Below are positions 11,590 through 23,700 of a stretch of 64,000 nt of DNA, piece by piece (the first letter of the stretch is position 1; the number at the start of each line of letters is the position of its first letter). The DNA lies in NCBI GenBank assembly GCA_911728435.2, contig OU452199.1, positions 496,001 to 560,000 of the forward strand, written 5' to 3'. This DNA is from Apoderus coryli (taxonomy: Eukaryota; Arthropoda; Insecta; Coleoptera; Attelabidae). A model generated the notes under the pieces. That model did not search any database. It was given only the letters and a program-made list of their open reading frames with translations, and had not been told where the DNA came from. The translations under genes and the position numbers were made by a program.

Positions 11590-11800
11590 TTGACACAAAT
11601 CTATTTTTAGCTGTCCACACTATACCTTCTGGATTGTTCTTCTTGGCTCTAAATTCGGCAATCAAATTGTGGCACAGGATTTAAGGTCATGCGGCGTATT
11701 TTGACTTTTGATTATGAACTCCCATAAAAATTAATCCATAGGATTAAAATCCGGGCTCCTGACAGGCCATCGCACTGGACCCTAGATTTCGATCCATTTG
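11590..11800 (-). pseudogene. Tc1/mariner-superfamily transposase C-terminal remnant
   Basis: The minus strand reads GPVRWPVRSPDFNPMD, then a stop, then FLWEF. This resembles the third catalytic motif (WP-RSPDL-PLDFFLWG) of IS630/Tc1/mariner transposases found in insects. A stop codon interrupts the motif. The piece ends where the 3' tail of the neighbouring non-LTR element begins, which suggests that element inserted into it. Confidence 0.45.
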
Positions 11801-13208
11801 ACTTATTTATTTATTCACGGACAAAGTCCATTTATACAGCATACAATATAATATAACAAATATAATTCCATGCAATACTACACAAATTCAACAATTTTAC
11901 AAAACCTAAGAAACTTTAAAGCTATACTAAAGCTATTCGCAAGACCCACGCCAGGAATAAAAGGAAAACCATGAACGTCAACGCAACAGGTATCGATCGA
12001 CTTACGCAAAACTGCCGCCACGACGCTCACATTTCAAACGGCGACTAAATTCACCTATAGGCGCAAAGAAATCAACGCCTAAGCAAGAATTCGCCATCCT
12101 GGCCACTCTAGGGACAAAATTATTTCCTCCGTAATTTGTACGGTGAAATTCCTCATGGAAAAGGTGAGAGTATCTATTGTTCCTAGACGGTACATGAAAA
12201 TGAATATTGGACAACAAATAAGAAGACGATACCATATTGTTCAAAAGCTTATAAAATATTAATAGATCTCTGACGACCCTGCGATCACTCAATGTCGTAA
12301 GCTCCAGCTCGCTCATCATTGTTCCGTAATCGAACACAAAATCGATAGGACGCGGACGACCAAGCTTAAAGTGAACATACCTAAGGAAACGCCGCTGAAC
12401 GCTTTCAACTCGGGCAGAATGGCAACCGTATGACGGGGTCCAAACCGCCGAGGCATACTCCAAATGTGGTCTGACGAGCGTCGTGAACAAAATTCTAATA
12501 GTATTCACATTACTGAAATCAACCGAGCAACGCTTTATGAAGCCCAACACTTTCAGAGACCTGGAAGTCGAGTGCCTGATGTGATCCACAAAGCTCAAGG
12601 AAGTGTCCAGGTAAACTCCCAGATCCTTGACCGAAGATTTGTATTTTAGGACTGAATGGTCGACAAAATATTCATACAAAAGAGGTCTCCTGGTTCGGTT
12701 GAAATTTACGCAAAAGCACTTAGAAACATTTAAAGTCATACCATGCAACTCACACCAATGCACAAATCTCACAACATCCTCCTGCAGAAGATAACAATCT
12801 GTGGGACCTCCGATACGCCGGTAACACTTCAGGTCGTCGGCGAAGAGCCTGAATTCACTGTGAATGAAACATTGCTTGATATCGTTTATAAATAAGTTAA
12901 ATAACAATGGCCCGAGGTGAGAACCCTGGGGGACACCAGAAGAAACCGAAATAGGGTCAGAAAGGAAATCACTGAAACGGACTATCTGAGTTCTGCCAGT
13001 CAGGTAGCTCTCCAACCATCTCAACAAAGGTGCCGACATGCCAATACACTCCAGCTTGTGACTAAGGAGCCGGTGATTCACGCAGTCGAAGCCCTTGGAA
13101 AAATCAGTGTAGATTGCATGAACCTGGTAACCGCCCTCCAAGGCCCGTGACAAATAATGTGTGTATTCCAGAAGATTAAGCTCAGTAGACCGACCGGACT
13201 GGATTGTT
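11801..13208 (-). pseudogene. Non-LTR retrotransposon, family B copy 1 (reverse transcriptase, long open frame)
   Basis: An uninterrupted frame of 383 codons (13153-12002, open upstream to about 13208) begins inside the reverse transcriptase. It carries YTDFSKGFDCVNH, SGVPQGSHLGPLLF, the active-site box FADDLK, and the thumb and C-terminal region (VRPHLEYASAVWTP, VQRRFLRY). The 3' UTR runs to about 11802 and ends in a (taaa)n tail, seen on the + strand as acttatttatttatt. The 5' end is truncated at about 13208, so fingers and endonuclease are missing. The open frame with an intact FADD suggests a recent insertion. The clade is Jockey-superclade by motif. Related copies lie at 28197, 41770 and 51352. 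Confidence 0.85.
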
Positions 13209-13239
13209 AACTATTAAATTATTTGGGATTGGTTAAACT

Positions 13240-13925
13240 GGTCACAAAAGGCAATTCGTCTACCTAGCGGGAAAATCTACGATTAATGCCCTGCACTGCT
13301 TAGTAAAAGACATCGAGAAGTCATTTAAGGCAAAAGAAGTATCCTTATGTGCCTTTATCGATATAGAGGGTGCTTTTGACAATACCTCACATGAATCCAT
13401 CAGTAGAGCACTAGAAGAGAGGAGTGTCGAATCCTCACTGGTGAAATGGATTCAGGTAATTTTGAAAGACCGGGTCATTACGGCTGAAATAGGAGAAGTG
13501 TCTGTAACAGTGACAGCGGCTAGGGAAGAACTTCGGAGTTGGGAAAAGAAACAACTTAAGTCCTACTGGAGAAACACTCCAGGCCTAAGACAATCAAAAA
13601 GGTTTATCAAACCTTCAGAGGCCAACGCAGGGAAGCTTATCCAACTGGAGAGAAGCGACCTAAGGCGAATTACAGGCCTTTTTACGGGACACCACCCAGT
13701 GAAGTACCATCTCAAAAAGATGGGCCTAACCGAGGACGACACTTGTCGGTTTTGCGAAGACACAACAGAGACAATAGAACACGTGCTCTGTGAATGCATG
13801 GCACTTTTCTGCAAAAGGCTAAAACACCTTGGAGGGGTGACCCTAACACCCGACGAGGCAAGGAATTGAGCCCCCAGAGAAATCATCAACTTTATGAAAA
13901 GTTTAACCAACCTTGTACCTCCTTA
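13240..13925 (+). pseudogene. LOA/I-like non-LTR fragment with internal deletion
   Basis: The first part reads reverse transcriptase motif A (CAFIDIEGAFDNTSHESI) and continues to VITAEIGEVSVTVTA. It then jumps, in frame, to REELRSWEKKQLKSYWRN, which lies C-terminal to the RNase H domain in the sister fragment at 61575. The end carries a cysteine-histidine cluster (CRFCEDTTETIEHVLCEC). About 1.5 kb coding for the rest of the reverse transcriptase and RNase H is therefore missing at about 13525-13530. A stop follows at about 13867. Confidence 0.75.
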
Positions 13926-14373
13926 GGTTTTCGAGATCCCAATGATGAGACTAGACCCTGTACTTGTAGAAAAATGAAACACATTGAAAATATAAAAAAA
14001 GCCTCTATTTGTGTGAAACTTTACTTAATTTGAAAGAATGAAAAGTGCCACTTTCAACCCTAAAATGAAGCAGCAAAAGTCAATTTTCCAAGGACAGACG
14101 AAATGTAATTCCAATTGTTACAAGACGATGGGCCGCCTCCTCACTATCCCTTGAAATCCTTTGCTTTACTGTTAACTGATTTGTCAAAAACACTTGTTCA
14201 GTAGAAACAATTGTTTCTGGGACCAGTTTGAAGACAATCTTGTTAGTTTTGTGCCGTAAAATGAACTGTTTTTAATATAAATGTATAATATAATTTGTGA
14301 TCTATATCAATTACCTAATGCTGCACATTTTGGAATATTAGAATGTCTAACAACAACGTATTTTTGTTTTCAG
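13926..14373. other. Upstream DNA or intron before the first RGK coding exon
   Basis: AT-rich sequence without coding signal, ending in a splice acceptor (tttttgttttcag, AG at 14372-14373). Any 5' noncoding exon of the RGK gene must lie further upstream and was not recognised. Confidence 0.4.
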
Positions 14374-14397
14374 AAACAATGTAACATATCCAACGCC

Positions 14398-14782
14398 ATG
14401 GACAACTCCTCGCGTAAATTCTCCCGCAGTTGCTCAACACGCTCCCACACTCGTCCACATATCACTCTCCAGCAATCTTCCTACTCAACTCCAGCCAGCG
14501 CGTTCACATCCTCAACCTCACGTAGTCCACTACTGAACAAATCCGACAACTCTGCAACAGCATATCATCATGCGGACAAGACACCTTCAATATCATCACC
14601 GCGAGTATCGCTGAGTAGTCCTAGTGAAACGGAACGTGTTGTGGCGTGCGAGAACTTGCAGAATGCGACAGCGTCTTCGCCAAATAACAGTTACGGATCG
14701 AACAGGTCGCCGAAGATTTTTTGTTATGGCAATAATGGAAATGGCGATGAGAGTATGTTTAACTTTGATTTGCAATCGCCAG
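14398..14782 (+). CDS. Rgk: RGK gene, coding exon 1
   Basis: The start ATG at 14398 (context aacgccATGg) follows a splice acceptor at 14372-14373, leaving 24 nt of 5' UTR in this exon. It codes for residues 1-128, a low-complexity Ser/Thr-rich segment, and ends in phase 1 at the donor cgccag|gtgagt. An upstream noncoding exon is implied. Confidence 0.88.
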
Positions 14783-17700
14783 GTGAGTCAATTTTATTTC
14801 GCAGGCAGACGGCCAACTGGCTAAAAACTATTCTTAGTTTCAAACTGATTTTTATCGTCAACAGCTCGATTTCAGAGCTGCCAAGGGGCGAATTGAGTTA
14901 TTTTGATTAGAGATGACACTGTTTTGTTTGTTATTTTTAATGCTAAAGAAGATAAGAGGCGGAAAGAGTTGTGAGCAGCTCAACAAACAACAAGGGGACA
15001 TTTTTTAATGGTCATTTGATAATCCCCTAACGTGCCTTTATTTTTAGTTCCTCGTGACTCATCCTGTATTATTAAAGACAAACCTCTACCAATTTTACTA
15101 CCCAAAACATTTAATTTCAGAGTGACTCTTAATTAATGAAATTATTGATCTCTCTGTATCAAAATAAACACATGAAAACACGTTGCCTTGACAGTTTCAA
15201 GCTTCCAATTCTCTAAATTATTCATTTGTTCAAGGCATTATTCGCACTTTGCGTAGAAAGGACACGCTGGCCAGCAGCTCAAGTAATTCCATTAAATCGC
15301 TGACAAAAGAAAACAACTTTAGACCACACAACAATTCAGTGGAGAGCGATACGCAAACCAATAAATCGGGCAGTGCCGGTGGATCCGTGTACACCAGTAG
15401 CCGCAATTCCAGACATTCGTCCTCCTTCAAGGACAAACGGGAGAAGCCACGTTGTAATATTCGATCGAATCCAACGTATGATGAAGACGTCAATGATTGT
15501 GAGAGAAGTAATGAGAGGTAGGGTGAAGTGCATTGTTAAGATTTTTAGATTTTGCTGACATTTGTCATATCCAGGGTCGTGATACGAGAGTATTTTTTCG
15601 TTATACAGGGTGAGACGCCATCGCGTCTACTGTGGCAAAACTATTTAGATTTTCAAAATAAGTCTCACGACTAAGATTCACTCTTCCCAATTTATTATTG
15701 TTGTTAGGTCTAAGATTCATCGATGCAGAAAGTCTACCTCGGATCTCACTGATATGACAGACGATGCAGGTAATGCCACAACTATGACAACATTAAGTCG
15801 ACCGAGTTCACCGCGCAGAAAAGGTTCCGTTAAAGGTTTAGCGTATTTAGCGTCGAGAAGAGGCTCACGAGATTCGTTGGCATCAAACTTTTCTAATGCA
15901 TCAAATGAAGATATTGGACCGTTGAATTTCCAGAAGCATCCACGTGGCAGACAGCGTAGAACTTCCAATTTTTTGGAGTTGCCAGGTAGGTACATTAAAA
16001 TAAAAAAAAAATAAATAAAATAAATATATATTTGTCAAAAAATTAGAAAATTATTTGTAGACATACATCAACAAACAAAACATATAAAACATAAGAATAA
16101 TAATTAATACATACAGGTACATCGTCAAATAAATAAATCAATTAAGATACTTGAAGTAAATTAATTAAGTAAATATTCTACAGTTCAATATATATATATA
16201 CAAAACACACAATACAAACTACTATCCAGTGTGTGAATCGCTCAAAAGTTAATGCACATTAAAAAAGTCACCTACCTACTGTATTTTTTATTGAACAATT
16301 AATTAGCTCTCCATATCATATATGTAATATATGGAGACTATTAGTTTCATGAAAAAAAAATTTTTTTTAATTTCACCGGAAATACTTGTTTTTGGTCATT
16401 TTATACATAAATAAGTAGTTTAAAAAAAATGTCTGTCTGTCTGTCTGTCTGTCTGTATGTCTGTCTGTCTGTCTGTCTGTATCCACGAAAACGCAAAAAC
16501 CGCTTAACAGATTTTAACCAAATTTGGTACAAAAATACTATTGGACATGGCAAGGAACTGATTAGATTTTGGGAAACATTGAGCGTAGGCAAAGGGTTTA
16601 AAAGAGGGTTCAAAAATTAAAAAAATTCATAGTTCTTAAACTTATCCGACATACTGCATAATTTTTTACGCATTTAATTGAATATAACCTAAAATATTGA
16701 ACATAAAATATTAGACCACATTGGCGTTCGAAAATAGTGTAAAATGGGGTAAAAAAGATTAAAAAAAAACGTATTTCTTAAAAATAGCAGAAATATTAAC
16801 TAGTTATTTATAGTTTTGATAGAATATAACCTATAAAATGTGTCATGAATAACTTACGTTCATAGGCGTTCGTAAATAGTGGAAAAGGGGTCAAAACATA
16901 AAAAATATATATTTCCTAAACTTATTCGAAATATGGAATAATTTTTCATAGTTGTGATACAATATAAGCTAAAAAATATTCCATAAAAGAATTGGTTCAC
17001 ACAGGCGTTCGAAAATAGTTTAAAAAAAGGGTCAAAAACGAAAAAAAAATGTTTCTCAAATATACGAGAAAAATTGGCTAATTATATATAGCTTTGATAT
17101 AAGATAACCTAAAAAATGCAGCATAAAATTTTTATTTACATAGGCGTTCGTAAATAGTAGAAAAAGGGGTAAAATAAAAAAAAAATAAAATGTAAAATTT
17201 TTTATATTTAACTAGATGAATTGGTATTAAAAATACACGACAAAAATTAATGTACCATAGGCGTCCGTGAAAATTCTATAAAAGGGTCAGAAAAAATTTG
17301 TATCCGTGATAACTCAAAAACCACTTAACGGATTTTAATTACATTTGGTACGAAAATACTACAGGATATTTATAGGTGGTGATTAACATTGAGCGTAGGC
17401 AAGGGGTTTAAAAGAGGGTTAAAAAATTTTAAATATCATAGTTTTTAAACTTATCCGAAATATTGAATAATTTTTTATAGTTGTGATAGAATATAACCTA
17501 AAAAATGTTACATAAAAGAATTAGTTCACACAGGCGTTCGAAAATAGTCTTAAAAAAGGGTCAAAAACGAAAAAAAAATGTTACCCAAATATACCAGAAA
17601 AATTGGCTAATTATATATAGCTTTCATATAAGATAACCTAAAAAATGCAGCATAAAATTTTTATTTACATAGGCGTTCGTAAATAGTAAAAAAAGGGGTA

Positions 17701-20700
17701 AAATAAAAAAAAAATTAAAATGTAAAAAATTTTATATTTAACTAGTTCAATTGGTGTTAAAAATACACGACAAAAATTAATGTTGCATAGGCGTCCGTGA
17801 AAATTCTATAAAAGGGTCAGAAAAAATTTGTATCCGTGATAACTCAAAAACCACTTAACGGATACCCTACAACATGCAGCATAACAATTTTGTTTACATA
17901 GGCGTTCGTAAATAGTAGAAAAGGGGGCAAAATAAATTTTATAATAAAACTAAAAAAAATCAATTAATTTGCATTGAAGAACTTTTCCTAGATCTGAAAT
18001 ATAAAATATCTGCGTATAAATAGTGCCTCCAAAGAGAAGAAAAAGGCACAAAACCCGATACTTAAAAAAAAATAGCTGATGTCTAAAACAAAACAAAAAT
18101 TTATTAAATTTAGATAAATGACAAAAAGGTCATAAAATTATTACTTTTACACTTAAATATGGAGAGCTATTCGTGCCTCGAGGGCAACAGCTAGTTTTTA
18201 ATATAATTATGTATTTGTTTTATTTAAAACATCGCCTAGGCTAACGCAAAACTTTCCATCATTTTAAGGTAAAATTTCTCACATCAGAGAAATAAAATGC
18301 TAGTTCGAGAAAGGCGAAAGCCTTGAGTCAGTCTATGGCAATCCTTTATTCCTTAGATGCTACTAAAAAAAATAAAATATAAAATCCCACTATCGCCACA
18401 TATGGAGTACATTCTATTGTTACTCTGTTTGTTTTGACTCCTTTTTCTTCTTCGATTTCACAGGTTCATCACCTTCTGCTTCTATAGTACCATTTTGGTT
18501 ATCCTCTTCAACAGTATCATTCAATTTCTTCTTTTTCTTCTTCTTCGGCGACTCTTCTTCCACGTCATTATTGTCAATGGTAGCTTCACCTGATCTCTCA
18601 TCCAGATTCCTCTTCTTCTTTTTTTTCTTTTTGGGCTCCTCAGCATCCTGATTGCCGTTCTCACTAACAACAGACTCAGACAATGCATTCGTAGTATCAT
18701 TCAAAGACTCTGACTTTCGTTTCTTTTTCTTCTTCGGCGACTGTTCTTCCACGTCATTATTGTCACCATTAACTTCACCGGAACTTTCATCCAGATTCTT
18801 CTTCTTTTTCTTTTTGGGGTCCGCAGCATCCTGATTGTCGTTCTCACCAGCAACAGACTGAGACAAAGCATTCGTAGTATCATTCAAAGACTCTGATTTT
18901 CGTTTCTTTTTTTTTCTTTTTCTCGGATTTTACTTCGGTTGCCTTCTCGACCTCATATTCATCAATTGCCTCTTTCATCACTTCCAAGTTCTTTTTCGGT
19001 ACATCATCGATTTCGTAGAACTTCAGACGATCCTCGACTTGTGGCCGTAGCCTGTCTCCGAAGATATGTGTAGTCGCGAAATGCGACCTTTATTTTTCGT
19101 CCCAGCTCGGCCGATGAATGTGGAATGGAACAAAAGCCCATACTTTGGAGTATTGCCTCGAGTTTTAAGTGCTCTAAATAACGCCTTTTCCGCACCCAGA
19201 ATTTGAACAGTCGACGCTGGGTATTTAGCTAAATTGGTTAAACTGCCGGCATGAGCAATCAATCTAGCTCCCACTTGGTCCCCGATCAATGTTTGCAAAT
19301 TTGGTGCAACATCTGACATTTTGGTTCGTAAATATTCACCCAACTGCCAAAGACACTACGCGAGACGCGAACATTTCAATATTTAGTAAATCCACTGGAC
19401 TTATTTCCATGCCCATACTAGACTTGGAAGCGTCCAATATCGCTTGGGCTTTTGCGGAATCCATTGTAATCTCCTCCAGGCCTTCTAAGGAAGCTTCTGT
19501 CAATTCTTTACGGTTCTTTATAAATTTCGTCAAACGAGCATACGTGTAATTTTCTGGTACGATTTTCACCAATTCTGGGAAGTGGTACGAATACCATTCA
19601 CGTATTCGCATTGAAAATGTATTAACGTCCTTGTCTAATTGATCCAACAGAGCAATTGATTGTATGATCATATTATCTACTCTATGTACATTAAACTTAA
19701 TCTTAGCTCGTGAATACGAATGTCCCAAACCCAATTGAGCAATACCTGAGCTTTTAATTGTAAACCCCTTTATGATATTATGAAAATGTGCTCGAATTCC
19801 TCTGATGATTTCTGGAGGTCTTCCGGCACAATATCTTCCGATATGGCATTGACATTTTCTAGAGCTGCGACGGCGGTTTTAAATGGTGAAAATCCCACTA
19901 ATTGTACCAGATCGGTAAAGCGCCCTAGGTCATGGATTGCTGGTTCCAATTGTGGTAACAGCATACCGATTTCTTCAAATTCTTTAACTTTGAAAACGCC
20001 ATAGCCAGCAGCGTATTCAAATAGTACAAACAGTTTAGCCATAATACTTTCACTATTTCAAACACATTAAACATCAAACTAAATTAATATCCAACAGACA
20101 AAAACAGCACACGTGAAAAATATAAAAAGTATAAAAAGCTTTTTCTAACAAATACGTTTTTAGAGCTTTACGGAATCGAGGAAGGGATGATAGCAATTTG
20201 ATTTCCATTGGCAGATGGTTGTGCATTTTTTTTGCATTGTATAGAATCGAGCTTTTGATTAATTCGGAGGATGGGGCTGGCAGATAAAGACCATGTTCGG
20301 CGTTTCTAAGCAGATAGTTATGGAATGGTCTTTCAGAGACATCTGACAGGTGTTTGCGGATTAAGCAGACCGATTCCAATATGAATAAGGAAGGTAGTGT
20401 TAGGATTTTAAGTTTTCTGAAAAAGTCCTGACAATGGGCTCTATAGTGGAATCTCAGAGAGTATCGAATAGTCTTTTTTGTCATCTAAAAATGCGCCCAA
20501 ATTGCGTTGCAGAGCATGTACCCCAGAATGGGAGCTTGTATCGAAGATGGGATTCGAAGAGTGAAAAGTAGACTTTTATGGAAGTTGACAAGTTAAGTTC
20601 TCTGGAAACTGATCTTAACGCAAAACAGGCAGAGCTTAATTTTTTTGATAACGCATCAATGTGCAACTTCCATTTCAGGGAGCTGTCAACAACAAGGCCC

Positions 20701-23700
20701 AGAAACTTCACAGAAGAAACGACGTCAATAGTGGAATTACTAAGTTCAAAAGACTGCAGCGCACCTTTATATGCCACAGATTTAGTTTTCGCAGTGTTCA
20801 AGCACAACAGGTTAGAGTCACACCATGATTTGATGGTGATTAAGTCTTTGGATATGGTACTATCAAGAGCCACACTATCCGGGCCGCACCAAGTGAAACT
20901 AGTATCATCAGCAAAGAGACATACTTTACCGCTGATGTCTAGGCACGTAATGTCGTTGATAAACAGCAAAAACAAAATAGGACCCAACACCGAACCCTGT
21001 GGAACTCCACAATCCAGCGGCCTGCAAACCTTTATGGAAGCGATGTCATGGGTTTGCCCAGGAAAATTGATGGTGTACGATTGGCATGAGCTTTTTAAGC
21101 ATGGCAGGTAATCATCTGACCTTTGTTGAGTCCCAACAATTGTTGAAAATAGTAACCAGATCACCATGTACGTACAAAACAACTAAAACTTTTCAAAGAC
21201 TCCTAAAACTGTGCCAAAATGGAATTACGAAGAAGAAGTGGGGATTATATTCGGTTGAAATGTTTGTGGGGAATTATGGGTGGTATAGAAATCCTTGCGA
21301 AAGTGTCCTGGCTGGTAAGAGAAACAAAAAGAATGAACAGGAGAATGGGTTATAAGGCATTTTCATTTCGCATTTAAATGAACCCTGAACTTTCCACGAA
21401 AACAATAGTAGAGATGGAGGGAGTGTATATATACATATCCCGAATAGAACCGATGGGGTGGTTAAATCCCTGGATGACGTAGGGGACAGGCGTACAGTTT
21501 TTTATTGTTGTTTTGGAAACGATTTAAAAGAGATAAAAAAAACTTCATATAGAAAAAATAATTTGTAGGTATTTAGGCAATGAATTGTTGTTGCTGAAAG
21601 CTTGTAATGTATTGAGATTTCACCTGTCAAAAAAATGTGTTGGGAAATATGAATTATTCAATTCTATAGTACGAGGGTTGCAAGATTTTTGGGAACAAAA
21701 TATATTGTATTATTTGGAAATACCTAAAACATTTTTTGCATCTCAGAAACATCGGTTTGTAAGGCTTCATACCGGTTCCTGAAACAATTTGCTTAGCATT
21801 TGATTACACCAGTGGCGGCTCGTGAGTAATTTTATTAGGTAGGCACTAAGTAAAAAATTGATATGAAGGAAAAGGTGAATTTTTTTTAGATTGTCAAGGT
21901 CAAGCGCCTTAGATGAAAAGTAGAAAATTATCAAGGTAAAAAAGAACACGTTAAAATACGGGTTTCGTAAGGTAAGTCTTATTTTTTTTTATTTTTAAAC
22001 TCTACGAAATCCAACAACGAAACAGTAAACAAAAATATCTAACGTACAAATCGAAATTCGTGCAAATAGTATACCTTTTTTGTTTTTTATAGAGGACGTA
22101 GTCTGTGCCAATAGAGGCTAAGAGAAGCAAGAGGACCTCCTGAATTGCTAATCTGTCTGCAACCGCTCTCGCATTACCTCAGACAGACAGCTCGTCTTTA
22201 TTAATATTCTCTTTACAATTATTATATCACGACAACATATTCATAACAAACAAACAAATTACACACCTCTGTATAGGTAAACCGCATCCACCAGAAACTC
22301 GATCTGGATATAAGTGACAGTCAGTTTGGCTTTCGCAAAGGATTAGGTACAAGAGAAGCACTATTCGCATTCAACGTAATAGTGCAGCGATGCCTAGATG
22401 TTAATCAGGACGTATATGCCTGCTTCATCGACTATAATAAGGCGTTTGACAGGGTCCGCCACGACCAGTTGGTGGAAATATTACAATGTAAAAACCTAGA
22501 CCACCAAGACCTGCAAATCATCTCAAATCTCTATTACAACCAAAATGCCATCGTCAAAGTAGATCAACAAAATTCTGGCACCATCTCAATAAAGAGAGGT
22601 GTACGTCAAGGTTGTGTTCTGTCACCTATTTTGTTTAATGCCTACTCTGAAGAGATTCTAAAAAGGGCAATGGAAAATGACAGTGCAGGAATGAAAGTAA
22701 ATGGAGTGTCTATAGTTGTTCTAAGATACGCTGATGATACCGTAATTTTAACGGAAAACCTGGAAGATCTACAAAGAATCATGGACAAACTTGGTCGATA
22801 TAGCGAAGAATACGGCCTTACACTCAACGTAAACAAAACAAAGTTCATGAAAATAACAAAGAAGGCCCAGACTAACAACGAACAGATAATCGTCAACCCA
22901 TCGTACAGGTAGAGAAGTATACTTATCTTGGAACAACAGTTACTTGTAATAACGACTACACGAAAGAAATAAAAGCACGCATAGAAATAGCAAGGTCTAA
23001 TTTCAATAGCATGAAAAGAGTTTTGTGCAATAGAGGTCTAAGCCTAAAACTGAGACTGAGACTAGTTAGATGTTATGTTTTTGCCACTCTGCTTTATGAC
23101 GTCGAGGCATGGACTCTGAACGCAGAAATAACCAAAAGACTAGAAGCTTTTGAAATGTGGGTGTACAGAAGACTACTGAAGGTGTCATGGGTCGATCGGA
23201 TAACTAACTTAGAAATACTTGAGCGACTAAACATAGAAAGAAAGTTGTTAATAACAATTAAAAGCAGAAAACTGCAGTATCTCGGCCATGTGACGCGTGG
23301 ACCAAGATACGCCGTATTTCAATTGATAATGCAGGGAAGGATCCAAGGTACAAGAAGCGTGGGTAGAAGAAGGATATCCTGGTTGAGAAACTTGAGAGAG
23401 TGGTTTGGATGTTCCTCGATAGAGCTTTTTAGAGCAACTGCATCCAAAATAAGAATTGCCATGATGATCGCCAATCTTCGTCGCGGAGATGGCACCTAGA
23501 GAGAGAGAGAGAGAGAGAGAGTATAGGTAAAACAATACAATGTACATATAAAACATTAAATCTAAAGCCACCAGTATTCGCTGTTACCGCCCTTTGGACA
23601 GACTACCAGGCATCGGAAAACAAATCATCAAGATAATAGTAGGCTCTGTCAAGCAGCGTTCTTTTGACAGACCTTCTAAATTGCCTATAATTGTCCATGG

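Larger units (their letters stand above)
16305..18194 (+). mobile_element. Helentron-associated (HINE/DINE-1-like) non-autonomous element
   Basis: Short inverted subterminal repeats agctctccatat (16305-16316) and atatggagagct (18157-18168) bracket a (gtct)n microsatellite and a central tandem array. The 3' end has a hairpin with tgcc (18174-18177) and ggca (18183-18186), and stops at ctag (18191-18194), followed by a run of t. This layout (sub-TIRs, gtct microsatellite, tandem core, 3' hairpin, CTAG end) is that of the DINE-1/HINE group mobilised by Helentrons. It has no coding capacity. The exact 5' end is uncertain. Confidence 0.6.

Noticed and set aside
12464..13150. Plus-strand frames opposite the family B reverse transcriptase
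   Set aside because: They are antisense shadows of a well-supported minus-strand reverse transcriptase.
16429..16620. 63-codon frame starting in the gtct microsatellite
   Set aside because: Translation of a tetranucleotide repeat, not a gene.
18652..18834. Plus-strand Phe-rich frame
   Set aside because: Antisense of the Lys-rich Nop56 tail; composition is explained by that.
21800..21860. cagtggcggctcgtgag as the end of a DNA transposon
   Set aside because: No inverted partner, target duplication or transposase could be found nearby.
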